Assembly (NCBI RefSeq): GCF_029784135.1
Contig: NC_073746.1
Coordinates: 11,529,475 to 11,593,474, forward strand
Source: Toxorhynchites rutilus septentrionalis
Taxonomy: Eukaryota; Arthropoda; Insecta; Diptera; Culicidae
DNA length: 64,000 nucleotides
Direction of reading: 5' to 3'
The notes beneath the pieces are model-generated. The model was not told where the DNA came from. It was given only the letters and a program-made list of their open reading frames with translations, and ran no database searches. Below are positions 46,513 to 56,730 of this stretch, in pieces; the stretch's first letter is position 1, and every line of letters begins with the position of its first letter. Both the position numbers and the translations under genes were made by a program.

Positions 46513-47970
46513 CTGGTCGGACTCGATTATCCGGAGTACTTTATTTTGGATTTTCGGAAAATTTTTATAATTTGTATAATAATTCCATATTGAATAGCTG
46601 ATATGGGTATCAAATGAAAGGGCTTGACTAGTAGAACACAGTTATTTATGAAAAATGCAATTTCAAGATGGCGCCATATATATTTTTTTCACAACCCCAT
46701 CAATATGTATCAAAAGGGCTTGTGTATCTCAGTATGTATCAAATGAAAGGGCTTGACTGGCAGAAAACAGTAGATCCTGAAAAATCCAAATCCGAGATGA
46801 CCGCAGTTCCCAATTGAACAATTACTTTTTGATGGTTCCATTCAGCTTGCCCTCCTTGTATGTATGTTTGAATGTTTGTTGGGTTGTGCCACATTAATAG
46901 AAAATTGACCCCGTTACTGTTGAATGATCGATCTGAAATTCGGAACATACATTTAATTCTACTGTCATTATAAAAGTGCGTATTCCATGATCTCGAAAAA
47001 TTCGATTTGTCGCCGCAAAAAAATAGCTGAATGGCTTGACTTGGAGAATACACTACACTATGAAATACATACATTCGAAAAGGTCGCCGCCACAAAATGG
47101 TCGACTATGTATTTTTTTGCAATCCCCTCAATATTGGTATCAAATGAAATGATTTGACTAATAGAATACAGTACAGGTTGGACTCGATTATATACAGACT
47201 CGATTATATGTGATTCGATTATATACAATTTTGGATTCGATTATATTCAGTTTGGAAATTTTTTTTTTTATATTTCAAATATGGCTTATTTCATTAAGAA
47301 AAGTAACCTTTCAACGTTAAGGTGAAGTTTATGTGGTTATCACATGTACAGTAGGGTAAAAATCGAGATTTTTGAAGATTTTGCAAACAAATTGTGGAGC
47401 GATTAAAGAACTTCATTTTAATTGATTGAAAACAATCTAGTTTAATATAAATTTTTAGGATAAAATTAATAATAACACATTCAAAATTATTAACTTTCAA
47501 GTGTTTCACTTCCAAAATGTTATTAAAATTTACTAATTTAGTTGTTCCACTACTATATCCTGTACTAAATTTTCTCATCTTTCAAATGAATGCATCAGAA
47601 TCGTCTTCCGCAGCGTACTTTTTAATGTAGAGCCAGTTTGAAGCAACAGAGGCTGAAACAAAAAAAAAGGTTCGTAACTCTGTTAGTGTTGAAATTCGAA
47701 CATATGCGTAGGACGATTTTTGTCATCAAATATGATCGTCTATTACCTCTTGAGAGAAGCTGGATAAATTAATTTTTTTCACGTGAGAAAGGTGTTTTCT
47801 GACTTTAAGGGGATGAATCAAAAATCAAATTCCTCTTTTATTTTCAAAAAAACGAAAAATAGATGCAAAAAAACAAATAAAGAAAAAAAATGTTTTGACT
47901 CGATCATCCGGAGGATTCGATTATCCGGAGTGAAAAAAAATCAATACTCCGGATAATCGAGTCCGACCTG
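46513..47970. mobile_element. Pogo/Tigger-like non-autonomous element
   Basis: Ends CTGGTCGGACTCGATTATCC (46,513) and the complement of CAGGTCGGACTCGATTATCC (ending 47,970), each flanked by TA. TIRs with a CGATTATCCG core are typical of pogo-like elements, as is TA. A second left-type end (CAGGTTGGACTCGATTATAT) is at 47,174, next to TA. The structure may thus be an 800-bp element plus a partial second copy, with a family E segment (46,590-47,170) between. No transposase. Confidence 0.65.
46590..47170 (-). repeat. Family E repeat segment (relative of the 61-kb array)
   Basis: Contains GGTATCAAATGAAAGGGCTT three times in varied form, GACTAGTAGAACACAG and CAAGATGGCGCCATAT. These are the complements of the units at 61.3-62.4 kb. 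Diverged. Confidence 0.65.
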
Positions 47971-47972
47971 TA

Positions 47973-48849
47973 CTAAAAAAAAATTAAATTAGTTTTCATT
48001 TCAATTTGAAATTATTTTTTTTTATTTTGAGATTCAGTACTGCTGTAGTTTGTGTTTATATTTATTCCTACGTCTATTTTAGGTATATGTGATTTTTTTA
48101 AATTAACAATTATTTTAATTAATTTTTATTGAAATGCGTTCGTATATATTGTTTTTTCACATGTAGCGTATTTTTTTCTTAAATTTTTAAGAGGATTGCG
48201 AGAAAAAAAAATTTTTTAGCATGGGTATTTTTTATTTGTTTAGAATTTAGAGACCCAGTACTGCTCTAATATATATTTAAGTTTTGTTTTTATATGTCTA
48301 AATTTTGTCGGTATATTTAGAGCATTGCGCTGTACAAAGATTTGTTTTTCGTATCTTAAAATATATGAGATTATCTATACATTGGATTTAAATGGTTTAA
48401 CAAATTCATAGGAGTCAGCAGTATGATAGAGCTCTGTGAGAAAAAATAAAGTCCTCGTGGAAAGATCATTAGGAATTATGAGAAGAACACCTAAAAAAAT
48501 CCCTATTTTTATTATTTTTCTATTTTAATCTTACAATTGAAAACCACGGATACAATAAAATAATCGATTTCAAGAAAATTTTAATAATAATGCAGACTAT
48601 GACAAACAATATTTTTGTGTCTCGCAATGCTCTTGAAAATTCAGGAAACAATTACACCACATGTAGAAAAAATACACGTACGAACGCATTTAAATAAAAA
48701 TTAAAGCAAAAGTGGGTCGCAAAGTTATATTTTTTTTTCAAAATTTCGAAATGCCAGAAAACATATAATTTTTTTTGTAACGCGTATTTAATTTTTTTTA
48801 TTCTTAGATTTCTTAATGAAAAAATTATTTGAAGATATTTTTTTCAGAT
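47973..48849. other. AT-rich interior with short inverted pairs
   Basis: No gene. GAAATGCGTTCGTATATATT (about 48,132) and ACGTACGAACGCATTTAAAT (about 48,677), together with CACATGTAG, form an inverted pair. A block similar to the second member is at 33,995-34,025. Confidence 0.45.
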
Positions 48850-50102
48850 TTTCGTGGGAAGTGGAAATTTTGTTCTTTGTCGCAAACCATTAGACCGGTT
48901 TTTTTTTTATTTTTTTGTTAGGGTGACCATTTCTATTTTAGGGTGGTCCGAAAAATCAAATTTTTCCACTTTTTCCAAAAAATGACTTTTTTGTATTCGT
49001 TTTTTAGAATTTTCATGGTATCGGGACCAAATGCGCTATATTTTTTTATATTTTTTTCGGAAATCTGAGAATTTTTTACATAACATATCTCGAAACCAGA
49101 GAGGCGTTTTTTTTCGTTTTTGAGATATTATTTTTCAAGGACAACCGATGGTCCGAAAAATCATTTTTTTCCCATTTTTTCCACTACAAAATATCATAAC
49201 TTTTGATCTACTGAACCGATTCAGATGATCGACATATCAAATTAAAGCCAATAAGCTAGTATTGTTTGAAAAAATATTACATTCTGAATAGAAATGGATT
49301 TTGTTTTCGTAATTATTGATTATATTTGTTTTCTGTAGCTTACATCGTTTCGAGACCAAGAGCGCCATATTTGTTATGTTTTTTCCTGACAGCTGAGGTT
49401 TTTTCACATAATATATCCGAATACCAGAGAGGTGTTATTTTTCGTTTTTAAGTTATGATTTTTCAAAGTTAACATGTTTTCAGTTTTCGTTCAATATTTC
49501 TATGCAACTAGACTGGATGTGTGTGACTATGATCCATGTAATTGGCAAATATGTCATTTTTCCAAAAAAGGTTAGCTAGTAGGCTTTAATTTGATATGTC
49601 GATCATCTAAATCGGTCCAATAGTTCAAAAGTAATAATTTTATGAAGAATGTTATTTTTGTGAAAAAAGGGAAAAATGATTTTTTGAACCATCGGGTAAC
49701 TTTGAAAAATCATGACTCAAAAACGAAAAAAAAACGCCTCTCTGGTTTCGAGATATGTTATGTGAAAAGTTCTCAGCTTTCCATAAAAAATATAAAAAAA
49801 TATAGCGCTCTTGGTCCCGAGACCATGACAACTATAAAAAACAAATACAATCAATAATGACAAACCCAAAACCTGAAATTTTTGCAAGCGTAGCATTTTT
49901 ACAAGAATGACTAGCTTATAAGCTTCGACCGTCTAAATCGGTTCAGTAGTTCACATGTTATGAATTTTTGAAAAATGTCATTTTTGGAAAAAAAAAAAAG
50001 GGGTAAAAGTCGATATTTCGGATCACCCTAAAATGAAAATGTGCACCCTAACAAAAAAATTTAAAAAATACGGGTCTAATAGTTTACGATAAAGAACGAA
50101 TT
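48850..50102. mobile_element. Inverted-repeat element family F, copy 2
   Basis: Left GTTAGGGTGACCATTTCTAT (48,918) pairs with the right complement (GATCACCCTAAAATGAAAAT and CACCCTAAC, 50,021-50,054). Outside these, TTCTTTGTCGCAAACCATTAGACC (48,874) pairs with GGTCTAATAGTTTACGATAAAG (50,072). The element continues after the LINE at 56,121-56,180. Closely matches the 31.7-33.1 kb copy. Confidence 0.8.
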
Positions 50103-50506
50103 GGGTTAGAACAATTGAGTTGGTGAATTGAGTTAGCCAGTGGTGCGTTCCGTACACGAAAGCGAAAACGCGCCCCGACTGCGTGCACCGGACCACATAC
50201 GTGAATAAGTGGAGTGCGCAAGCAAATCTAAGTCAACGAGAGGAGAAATTATTCCACAGCGAGCGCTGTAATCTTTTGTTCGTGCATCGGCATTGATTGC
50301 CCGTTCGACACCAATACACTGACGATAGTGTGGAGAGCGTGGTCAGCGGAAGCAGTCATTGAATCATACGCACTGTGTGCAAATTTAGGTATAGTCATAA
50401 AAAATTAATTATAAGATAGTTTTTTTTTTTTTTCATTATTTTTATTTCATTATTATTTTCTATATATTATATACAAAAATCATAATTAGAATTAAAGTTC
50501 CACGTA

Positions 50507-52072
50507 ATGGCAGAGGGTGGTGGGGAGTCTCCTTATATGGAGATCTCCGACATGGAAACAAGTGACTCCTCCTTATGTATGAAAAAGGAAACAGGAAGAG
50601 CACTCAAACGCGATAACTCTTCCGGGGACGAGTCAACTCACCCTACTAAGCCCCCCTCGAAAAAACTCGCAAGTCTCCCTCCCCAACTTTCCGATTCTCC
50701 CACTCTCCCTCCTCAGCCCTCCAATACTCCCACTCTCCCTCCCCCTTCCTCGGTTTCGCTTCCTCCTTCTGATATTACCGTTACAACTCAATCCTCGTCC
50801 TCGTCTTCTCCCTCTGTTGTCTCCGCTCCACGTATCAGAGTCTATCCAGAAGATGCACCAGGAACTGGCCCGTGGGTTGTTTTCTTCCGGCCAAAACCAA
50901 ATGGAAAAGGCCTTAACGTGATTCAGATCATGAAAGATCTGACCAGATACACTTCCGTAGAAGAAATTTTCAAGGTCAGACCGAACAAATTACGAGTTGT
51001 CGTGTCTGAACGGAAGGATGCAAACGAGATTGTTGCTGATAAGCATTTCATCCTCGAATATCGCGTATGGATTCCCTCCAATGACGTAGAAATCGGGGGG
51101 GTGATAACTGAAACGGGTCTGACGTGCGAAAAAATTAGAAGTGAAGGAGTTGGCAAGTTCAAAAAGCTCCCTTCGGCGGAAGTCATAATCTTGGACTGTC
51201 GCCAACTCGGTAAAGTCTCCCAAGAAAAGGAAATAACAAAATTCACGCCGTCCGACTCGTTTAGAGTAACTTTTGCTGGTTCCGCTCTCCCGGACTACGT
51301 TATGGTGGACAAATTAAGGCTACCGGTGCGACTCTTCGTGCCAAAGCCCATGACTTGCCAAAAATGCAAGTCAGTCGGCCACACTTCAGCTTATTGTGGC
51401 AACAAGGAGCGCTGTGCAACTTGCGGAGAGCAACATGTGGGCGAATCTTGCAGTGCGACTGAGCATAAGTGTCCATATTGTGGGGGGACTCCACATGTGC
51501 TCTCAGCTTGTGAAACTTACAAGAGTCGCTGGGAGAAACAGAAGCGCTCTTTAAAGGAACGCTCGAAGCGCACTTTTGCGGAAATTTTGAAGGGCGCTTC
51601 TCCACTGGCCCAACAACAACAACAATCAATATCGACACACAATACCTTTTCCACGTTGCCAGTTGACGAAATGGAAGCGGATACAGCTTACGGGGGCACA
51701 CCGTGTATTTTCAAAGGGAATCCCCGGCGCAAAAATGTGACCACTCCCAAATTTCAAGAACAAGTCCCACCGGTGAAAACCCCTGTTAGTTTGCCTAAAA
51801 AATCGAGTGCAGCGGACAAGCCAAATCAGGTTCCTCCTGGCTTCCGTGGGAATAGTTCACCTTCGAACGACCCAGCACTCGAGGGGACATCAAAAACCCA
51901 AACTGTCCCTATTTGTCCGTCCAGCTCAACTTCCCAATCGGGATTTATAAAGTTGACTGACCTTGTGGATCAAATCTTCACGTGTTTTAATGTTTCCGAC
52001 TCCATCAGAACCATTGTCATCTCAATGCTTCCAGTATTAAAGACAATTCTGCAACAATTGATGCAAACATGA
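50507..52072 (+). CDS. LINE ORF1 (nucleic-acid-binding Gag-like protein)
   Basis: An uninterrupted 521-codon frame starting MAEGGGESPYMEISDMETSD. The first about 100 residues are rich in Ser/Pro and probably disordered (repeated SLPPQ/TLPPP). Residues about 110-280 form the central region (PWVVFFRPKPNGKGLNVIQI). Three CCHC zinc knuckles follow at about 283-335: CQKCKSVGHTSAYC, CATCGEQHVGESC and CPYCGGTPHVLSAC. A Gln-rich and Pro-rich tail completes it. The knuckle trio is standard for ORF1 of insect I- and Jockey-type LINEs, where the protein binds element RNA to form the ribonucleoprotein. No internal stop or frameshift was seen, so translation is plausible. Confidence 0.93.
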   Translation: MAEGGGESPYMEISDMETSDSSLCMKKETGRALKRDNSSGDESTHPTKPPSKKLASLPPQLSDSPTLPPQPSNTPTLPPPSSVSLPPSDITVTTQSSSSSSPSVVSAPRIRVYPEDAPGTGPWVVFFRPKPNGKGLNVIQIMKDLTRYTSVEEIFKVRPNKLRVVVSERKDANEIVADKHFILEYRVWIPSNDVEIGGVITETGLTCEKIRSEGVGKFKKLPSAEVIILDCRQLGKVSQEKEITKFTPSDSFRVTFAGSALPDYVMVDKLRLPVRLFVPKPMTCQKCKSVGHTSAYCGNKERCATCGEQHVGESCSATEHKCPYCGGTPHVLSACETYKSRWEKQKRSLKERSKRTFAEILKGASPLAQQQQQSISTHNTFSTLPVDEMEADTAYGGTPCIFKGNPRRKNVTTPKFQEQVPPVKTPVSLPKKSSAADKPNQVPPGFRGNSSPSNDPALEGTSKTQTVPICPSSSTSQSGFIKLTDLVDQIFTCFNVSDSIRTIVISMLPVLKTILQQLMQT

Positions 52073-52100
52073 CCCCTCCTTGCAATGATTATCTCTCTTG

Positions 52101-55100
52101 ATGTCTAATTCAAATAGAGAGGTCGGAGATATCACTGTTTTACAGTGGAATTGTCGTAGTCTTATACCTAAATTGGATACGTTCAAATTTTTAATTCATA
52201 ACTTCAACTGTGATGTTTTTGCTCTGTCCGAAACTTGGCTCTCTTCTCAAAATGATCTTTTTTCCACGATTTTAATATTATACGCTTGGACCGTGATGAC
52301 AGATACGGAGGGGTGCTATTGGGGATCAATAAGTGCCACTCATTTTTTCGAATTGACCTTCCACCTATTGGAGGGATCGAAGCTGTTGCTTGTCATGCAA
52401 ACATCAGAGGCAAAGACCTCTGTATTGTCAGCTTGTATTGGCCTCCGAGAGCTGCGGTTTGCCGCAAGCAACTTGCTGACATGTGCTCACTCCTTCCTGA
52501 GCCACGATTGATATTGGGAGACTTCAACTCTCACGGAACTGCCTGGGGGGAACAGTACGATGACAATCGTTCATTGTTGATATATGACCTTTGTAACAGC
52601 TTCAATATGACCGTTTTGAACACTGGGGAAACAACACGTGTACCTAAACCTCCTGCTAAACCAAGTGCTCTTGACCTCTCGCTTTGCTCGAATTCACTAT
52701 CGTTAGATTGCAAGTGGAATGTAATCCAGGACCCCAACGGTAGTGATCACTTGCCAATCAAAATTTCCATCACCATTGGTTCGAATTCTTCTGAATCTAT
52801 AAACATGGCATATGACCTCACAAGACACATTGACTGGAAAAAATATGCGGACGCGATTGCTCTAGCCATCAATTCCAGAGATGGTTTGCCTCCATTGGAG
52901 GAGTATAACTTCATTTCTCGTTTGATATATGACAGCGCGGTTCGCGCTCAAACGAAACCCATCCCAGGCTCCACTATTCGTCGAAGGCCTCCCAATCCAT
53001 GGTGGGATAGCCAATGTTCCAAGCTTTATCAGGATAAATCGAATGCATTTAAAGCTTTTCGGAAACGTGGAACCCCTGAAAATTTTCAAACGTATTTAGC
53101 CCTTGAGAATCAGTTCAAAAATTTGATCAAAGGGAAAAAACGTGCTTATTGGCGAAATTTCGTGGGAGGTTTATCACGAGAAACGTCAATGAAAAAATTA
53201 TGGAAAGTGGCTCGAAACATGAGAAATCGCTCTTCATCGAATGAAAGCGAGGAATATTCACATCGATGGATTTTTAATTTTGCACGGAAGGTTTGTCCTG
53301 ATTCCGCACCTGTGCAAAAAATTGTTCGAGGTATACCACAAGATAGGTACGATCTTGATTCCGAGTTTTCGATGGTAGAATTCTCTCTTGCTCTCCTTTC
53401 TTGTAACAATTCTGCTCCGGGATCGGATAGAATTAAGTTCAACTTGCTGAAAAATCTCCCTGATGTGGCGAAACATCGCTTGTTGAATTTATTCAATCAG
53501 TTTCTGGAGCATAATATTGTTCCAGATGATTGGAGACAAGTGCGAGTTATAGCTATTAAAAAACTCGGAAAACCCGCGTCCGACTTCAATTCGTACCGCC
53601 CAATAGCAATGCTGTCTTGTATACGGAAATTGTTGGAGAAAATGATCTTATTTCGCCTTGATCGTTGGGTTGAAACGAATGGCCTACTCTCAGATACACA
53701 ATATGGGTTCCGCAGGGGCAAGGGGACGAATGATTGTCTTGCGTTGCTTTCTTCAGAAATTCAAATGGCTTACGCCGAAAAAAAACAAATGGCTTCAGTA
53801 TTCTTGGACATAAAGGGGGCCTTTGATTCTGTTTCAATAGAGGTTTTGTCAGACAAATTACACTTTCGGGGTCTGCCGCCTCTATTGAATAATATGTTAT
53901 ATAACTTGCTTTGTGAGAAACATTTGAACTTTTCTCACGGAGATTCGGCAGTAAGTCGGGTCTCTTACATGGGACTCCCCCAGGGCTCATGTTTAAGCCC
54001 CCTTTTGTACAACTTCTACGTAAGCGACATTGACAATTGCCTTGCACAAAATTGCAGCCTAAGACAACTTGCAGATGATGGAGTGGTGTCTGTCGTAGGA
54101 TCAAACGAATCCGACCTGCAAGGACCCTTACAAGATACTTTGAACAATTTTTCAACCTGGGCCATTGGGCTAGGGATCGAATTCTCCACGGAGAAAACAG
54201 AGATGGTGGTTTTTTCTAGGAAGCATAGACCAGCAAAACCAAAGCTTCAACTTTTGGGTAAACCGATCACTCATGCTATGTCATTCAAGTATCTTGGGGT
54301 CTGGTTCGACTCCAAATGTACTTGGGGGGCCCATATTAGGTATCTGAGTAAAAAATGCCAACAAAGAATAAACTTTCTCCGTACAATTACCGGCACCTGG
54401 TGGGGAGCCCATCCCGAAGATCTTATAATGTTGTATCGAACAACTATTCTCTCAGTGATGGAGTATGGCAGTTTCTGTTTTCAATCAGCTGCCAAAACAC
54501 ACCTCATTAAACTCGAGCGAATTCAGTATCTTTGTCTCCGTATCGCGTTGGGATGTATGCCCTCAACGCATACCATGAGTCTCGAGGTTTTGGCAGGCCT
54601 ACTCCCACTAAAAGATCGCTTCAATTTATTATCTCTTCGGTTCTTCATCCGGTGTAAGGTCATGAACCCATTGGTGATCGGAAATTTTGAGCAGCTGATC
54701 GAGCTAAATTTTCACTCCGGATTCATGAGTTCATATCATGAATTCATCTCCATGCAGGTTGATCCTTCTTCGTATATTCCCAACCGTGTTTGTTTCCCTG
54801 ACTACATCAATTCCTCTGTGCATTTTGATCTGTCCATGAAGCAAGATATCCATGGATATTCAGATTACCAACGATCGAGGATCGCTCCAACGATCTTCGA
54901 TGAAAAATATAGGGGTATCAATTGTGATAATATGTACTTTACTGATGGGTCCACTATAAATGAGTCCACAGGATTTGGAGTGTTCAACGAATTTTTTAGC
55001 ACCTCACACAGTCTTCAGAATCCTTGCTCAGTGTATATTGCTGAATTGGCAGCAATTCATTGGGCGCTGGACAGCGTCGCCTCACGACCTGTTGAACACT

Positions 55101-55762
55101 ATTACATTGTAACGGATAGTCTTAGCTCTGTCGAAGCTATCCGTTCAGTGAGGCCGGAAAAGCACTCGCCGTACTTCCTTGAGAGAATACGAGAAATTTT
55201 GAGTGCTTTATCCAGACGCTGTTATGTCATTACCTTTGTCTGGGTCCCTTCACATTGCTCCATTCCGGGTAATGAGAGGGCTGACTCATTAGCAAAGGTA
55301 GGTGCAATTGAAGGCGATATTTATCAGCGTCAAATCGCCTTCAATGAATTTTATTCTTTAGTCCGCAAAAATACCATCGCTAACTGGCAACGCAAGTGGA
55401 ATGAAGATGAATTGGGCCGGTGGTTTCACTCGATTATCCCAAAGGTTAGCCTCAAACCGTGGTTCAAAAGTCTGGACTTGAGTCGGGACTTTATTCGCAC
55501 CTTCTCCCGACTCATGTCCAATCACTGTTCTTTAGATGCACTACTCTTTCGTTTCAATCTTGCCAGCAGCAATCTCTGTGTTTGTGGCCAAGGTTATCAC
55601 AACATCGAGCACGTTGTTTGGTCGTGCGAGGTGTATCTGGTCGCCAGATCGAATTTAGAAAACTCCCTTCGGGCCCGAGGAAGAGATGTGTTGGCTCGGT
55701 TAGACCTTGATTACATGTCCCATATATATGTTTTCCTTAAAGCTATCGATCTTCGTGTGTGA
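52101..55762 (+). pseudogene. LINE ORF2 (endonuclease, reverse transcriptase, RNase H), single frameshift
   Basis: ORF2 begins at ATG 52,101 with the AP-type endonuclease (VLQWNCRSLIPK, FALSETWLSS). It leaves frame in the run of six T at 52,258-52,263, where one extra T would restore it. The remainder is open to 55,762 (1,158 codons from an internal ATG at 52,286). It holds the rest of the endonuclease (LGDFNSHGTAW, SDHLPIKI), RT (SYRPIAMLSC, PQGSCLSPLLYNFY and the catalytic LADDGV at residue about 595), and RNase H with all four acidic residues (YFTDGST about 884, AELAAIHWAL about 918, VTDSLSS about 941, NERADSLAK about 997). The C-terminal motif is CVCGQGYHNIEHVVWSC. The RT box has ADD where many LINEs have YADD/FADD, so the residue before A is leucine. 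If the frameshift is an assembly error the element is intact. Confidence 0.92.
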
Positions 55763-56499
55763 TTGTCCCTATGTCCTTATACCCTCCTTTCCTTCCTTTG
55801 CGGGTAATTCGTCCCCTTGCTATAAATAGTAGAATAAGTTGAAATGTAAAAACACTATAGATATACAAACAGATTTAAGAATTGAGTGTTCATCAACATT
55901 GTTACAGTTTCCTTATACCCCATCCTTCTCCTAAAAATATGTCACCCTTCTAAACTCGAGTACACCGCGAGTAATCGGTTTTCCACCTTACTAACCATAG
56001 ATGTAAGAAAATTGTTTATATATATATAGTTTTAAAATTATATTTAAGAATTCGGCTCCTTTAAACTTAAGTTACTGAGCCTGCAAAAATAAACGAATTA
56101 ATAAAAAAAAAAAAAAAAAAGAACGAATTTACCACTTTTGACGAAAATCTGAGAACCACTATATCGGTTTGGCATGGAATGGCTTTAGAAAGATATACTT
56201 TCAGTATTTTTTCTTATTTTTATCTCAAAGCTATTGAGAATGGCTTGAAAAAAACCAAAAGGTGCATTTTCACCATATATCCTATGGTGTACCATATAAG
56301 GACTCAAATATATGGTACTACTGTCAAAATATTTCATTTAGTACCCTATACAATATTTTCCATACAGCTGGTGATTTGGTTTGGGGGCACTTTTTACTGC
56401 CTTACCCGGCTAGGCCCTTTGCCTTTCGTAAATGCTAAATGCTATACCAGTATTGGATTTAATTAAACTTTTACGCTCATTTAATATAATGCATGAGGA

Positions 56500-56730
56500 T
56501 GTCGAAAAGTGTGCTAAATATTTATTTAGTATTTATTATTAACCATAGAGTAAACAAAGTTGTAAACATACTTTAGAATAAAAAAAATTGATTTAGAATT
56601 TGGGTCCTTCAAACTTATGCACCTGAACCTGTAAAAAAAAAGTTTCATGAAAACTTGGATGCATGTCTCTTTTTTTTAAATCGTTTATTCTTACAGGCTC
56701 AGTTACATAAGTTTAAAGGAGCCAAACAGC
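56500..56730. repeat. Two fragments of LINE 3' tails, facing each other
   Basis: 56,530-56,641 reads like a diverged sense-strand tail (AACCATAGAGTAAACAA, GGGTCCTTCAAACTTATGCA, CTGAACCTGTAAAAAAAA). 56,668-56,730 is a minus-strand tail (AAATCGTTTATTCTTACAGG, CTCAGTTACATAAGTTTAAA). Both belong to the family of the full-length LINE. Confidence 0.7.

Larger units (their letters stand above)
50103..56120 (+). mobile_element. Full-length non-LTR retrotransposon (I/LOA-type, with RNase H)
   Basis: A 6,018-bp element flanked by the duplicated target GAACGAATT (50,094-50,102 and 56,121-56,129). It has an approximately 400-bp 5'UTR, ORF1 with three zinc knuckles, a 28-bp gap, ORF2 with endonuclease, reverse transcriptase and RNase H, an approximately 340-bp 3'UTR and a poly-A of about 18. 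The RNase H domain excludes Jockey and CR1 and points to the I/LOA/R1 side of the LINE tree. The only clear lesion is one missing base near 52,260. It lies in a family F repeat. Confidence 0.94.
46239..56420. mobile_element. Large inverted-repeat (foldback) structure enclosing a pogo-like MITE and a full LINE
   Basis: 46,239-46,470 and 56,185-56,420 are reverse complements at about 80%. Outer ends are AAAGGGCCTGGCCGGGTAAG and its complement. Inner landmarks are AGTGCCCCCAAA, AGTAGTACCATATATTTGAG and a GGTGAAAAATGCACC block. Removing the LINE (6.0 kb) and the pogo-like insertion (1.46 kb) leaves about 2.7 kb, which includes the family F repeat. No transposase is visible. Target duplication not identified, so outer limits are approximate. 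Confidence 0.65.

Noticed and set aside
52286..55762. Treating the 1,158-codon frame as a complete host gene
   Set aside because: It is the ORF2 of a LINE (endonuclease, RT, RNase H) with target duplication and poly-A around the whole element.
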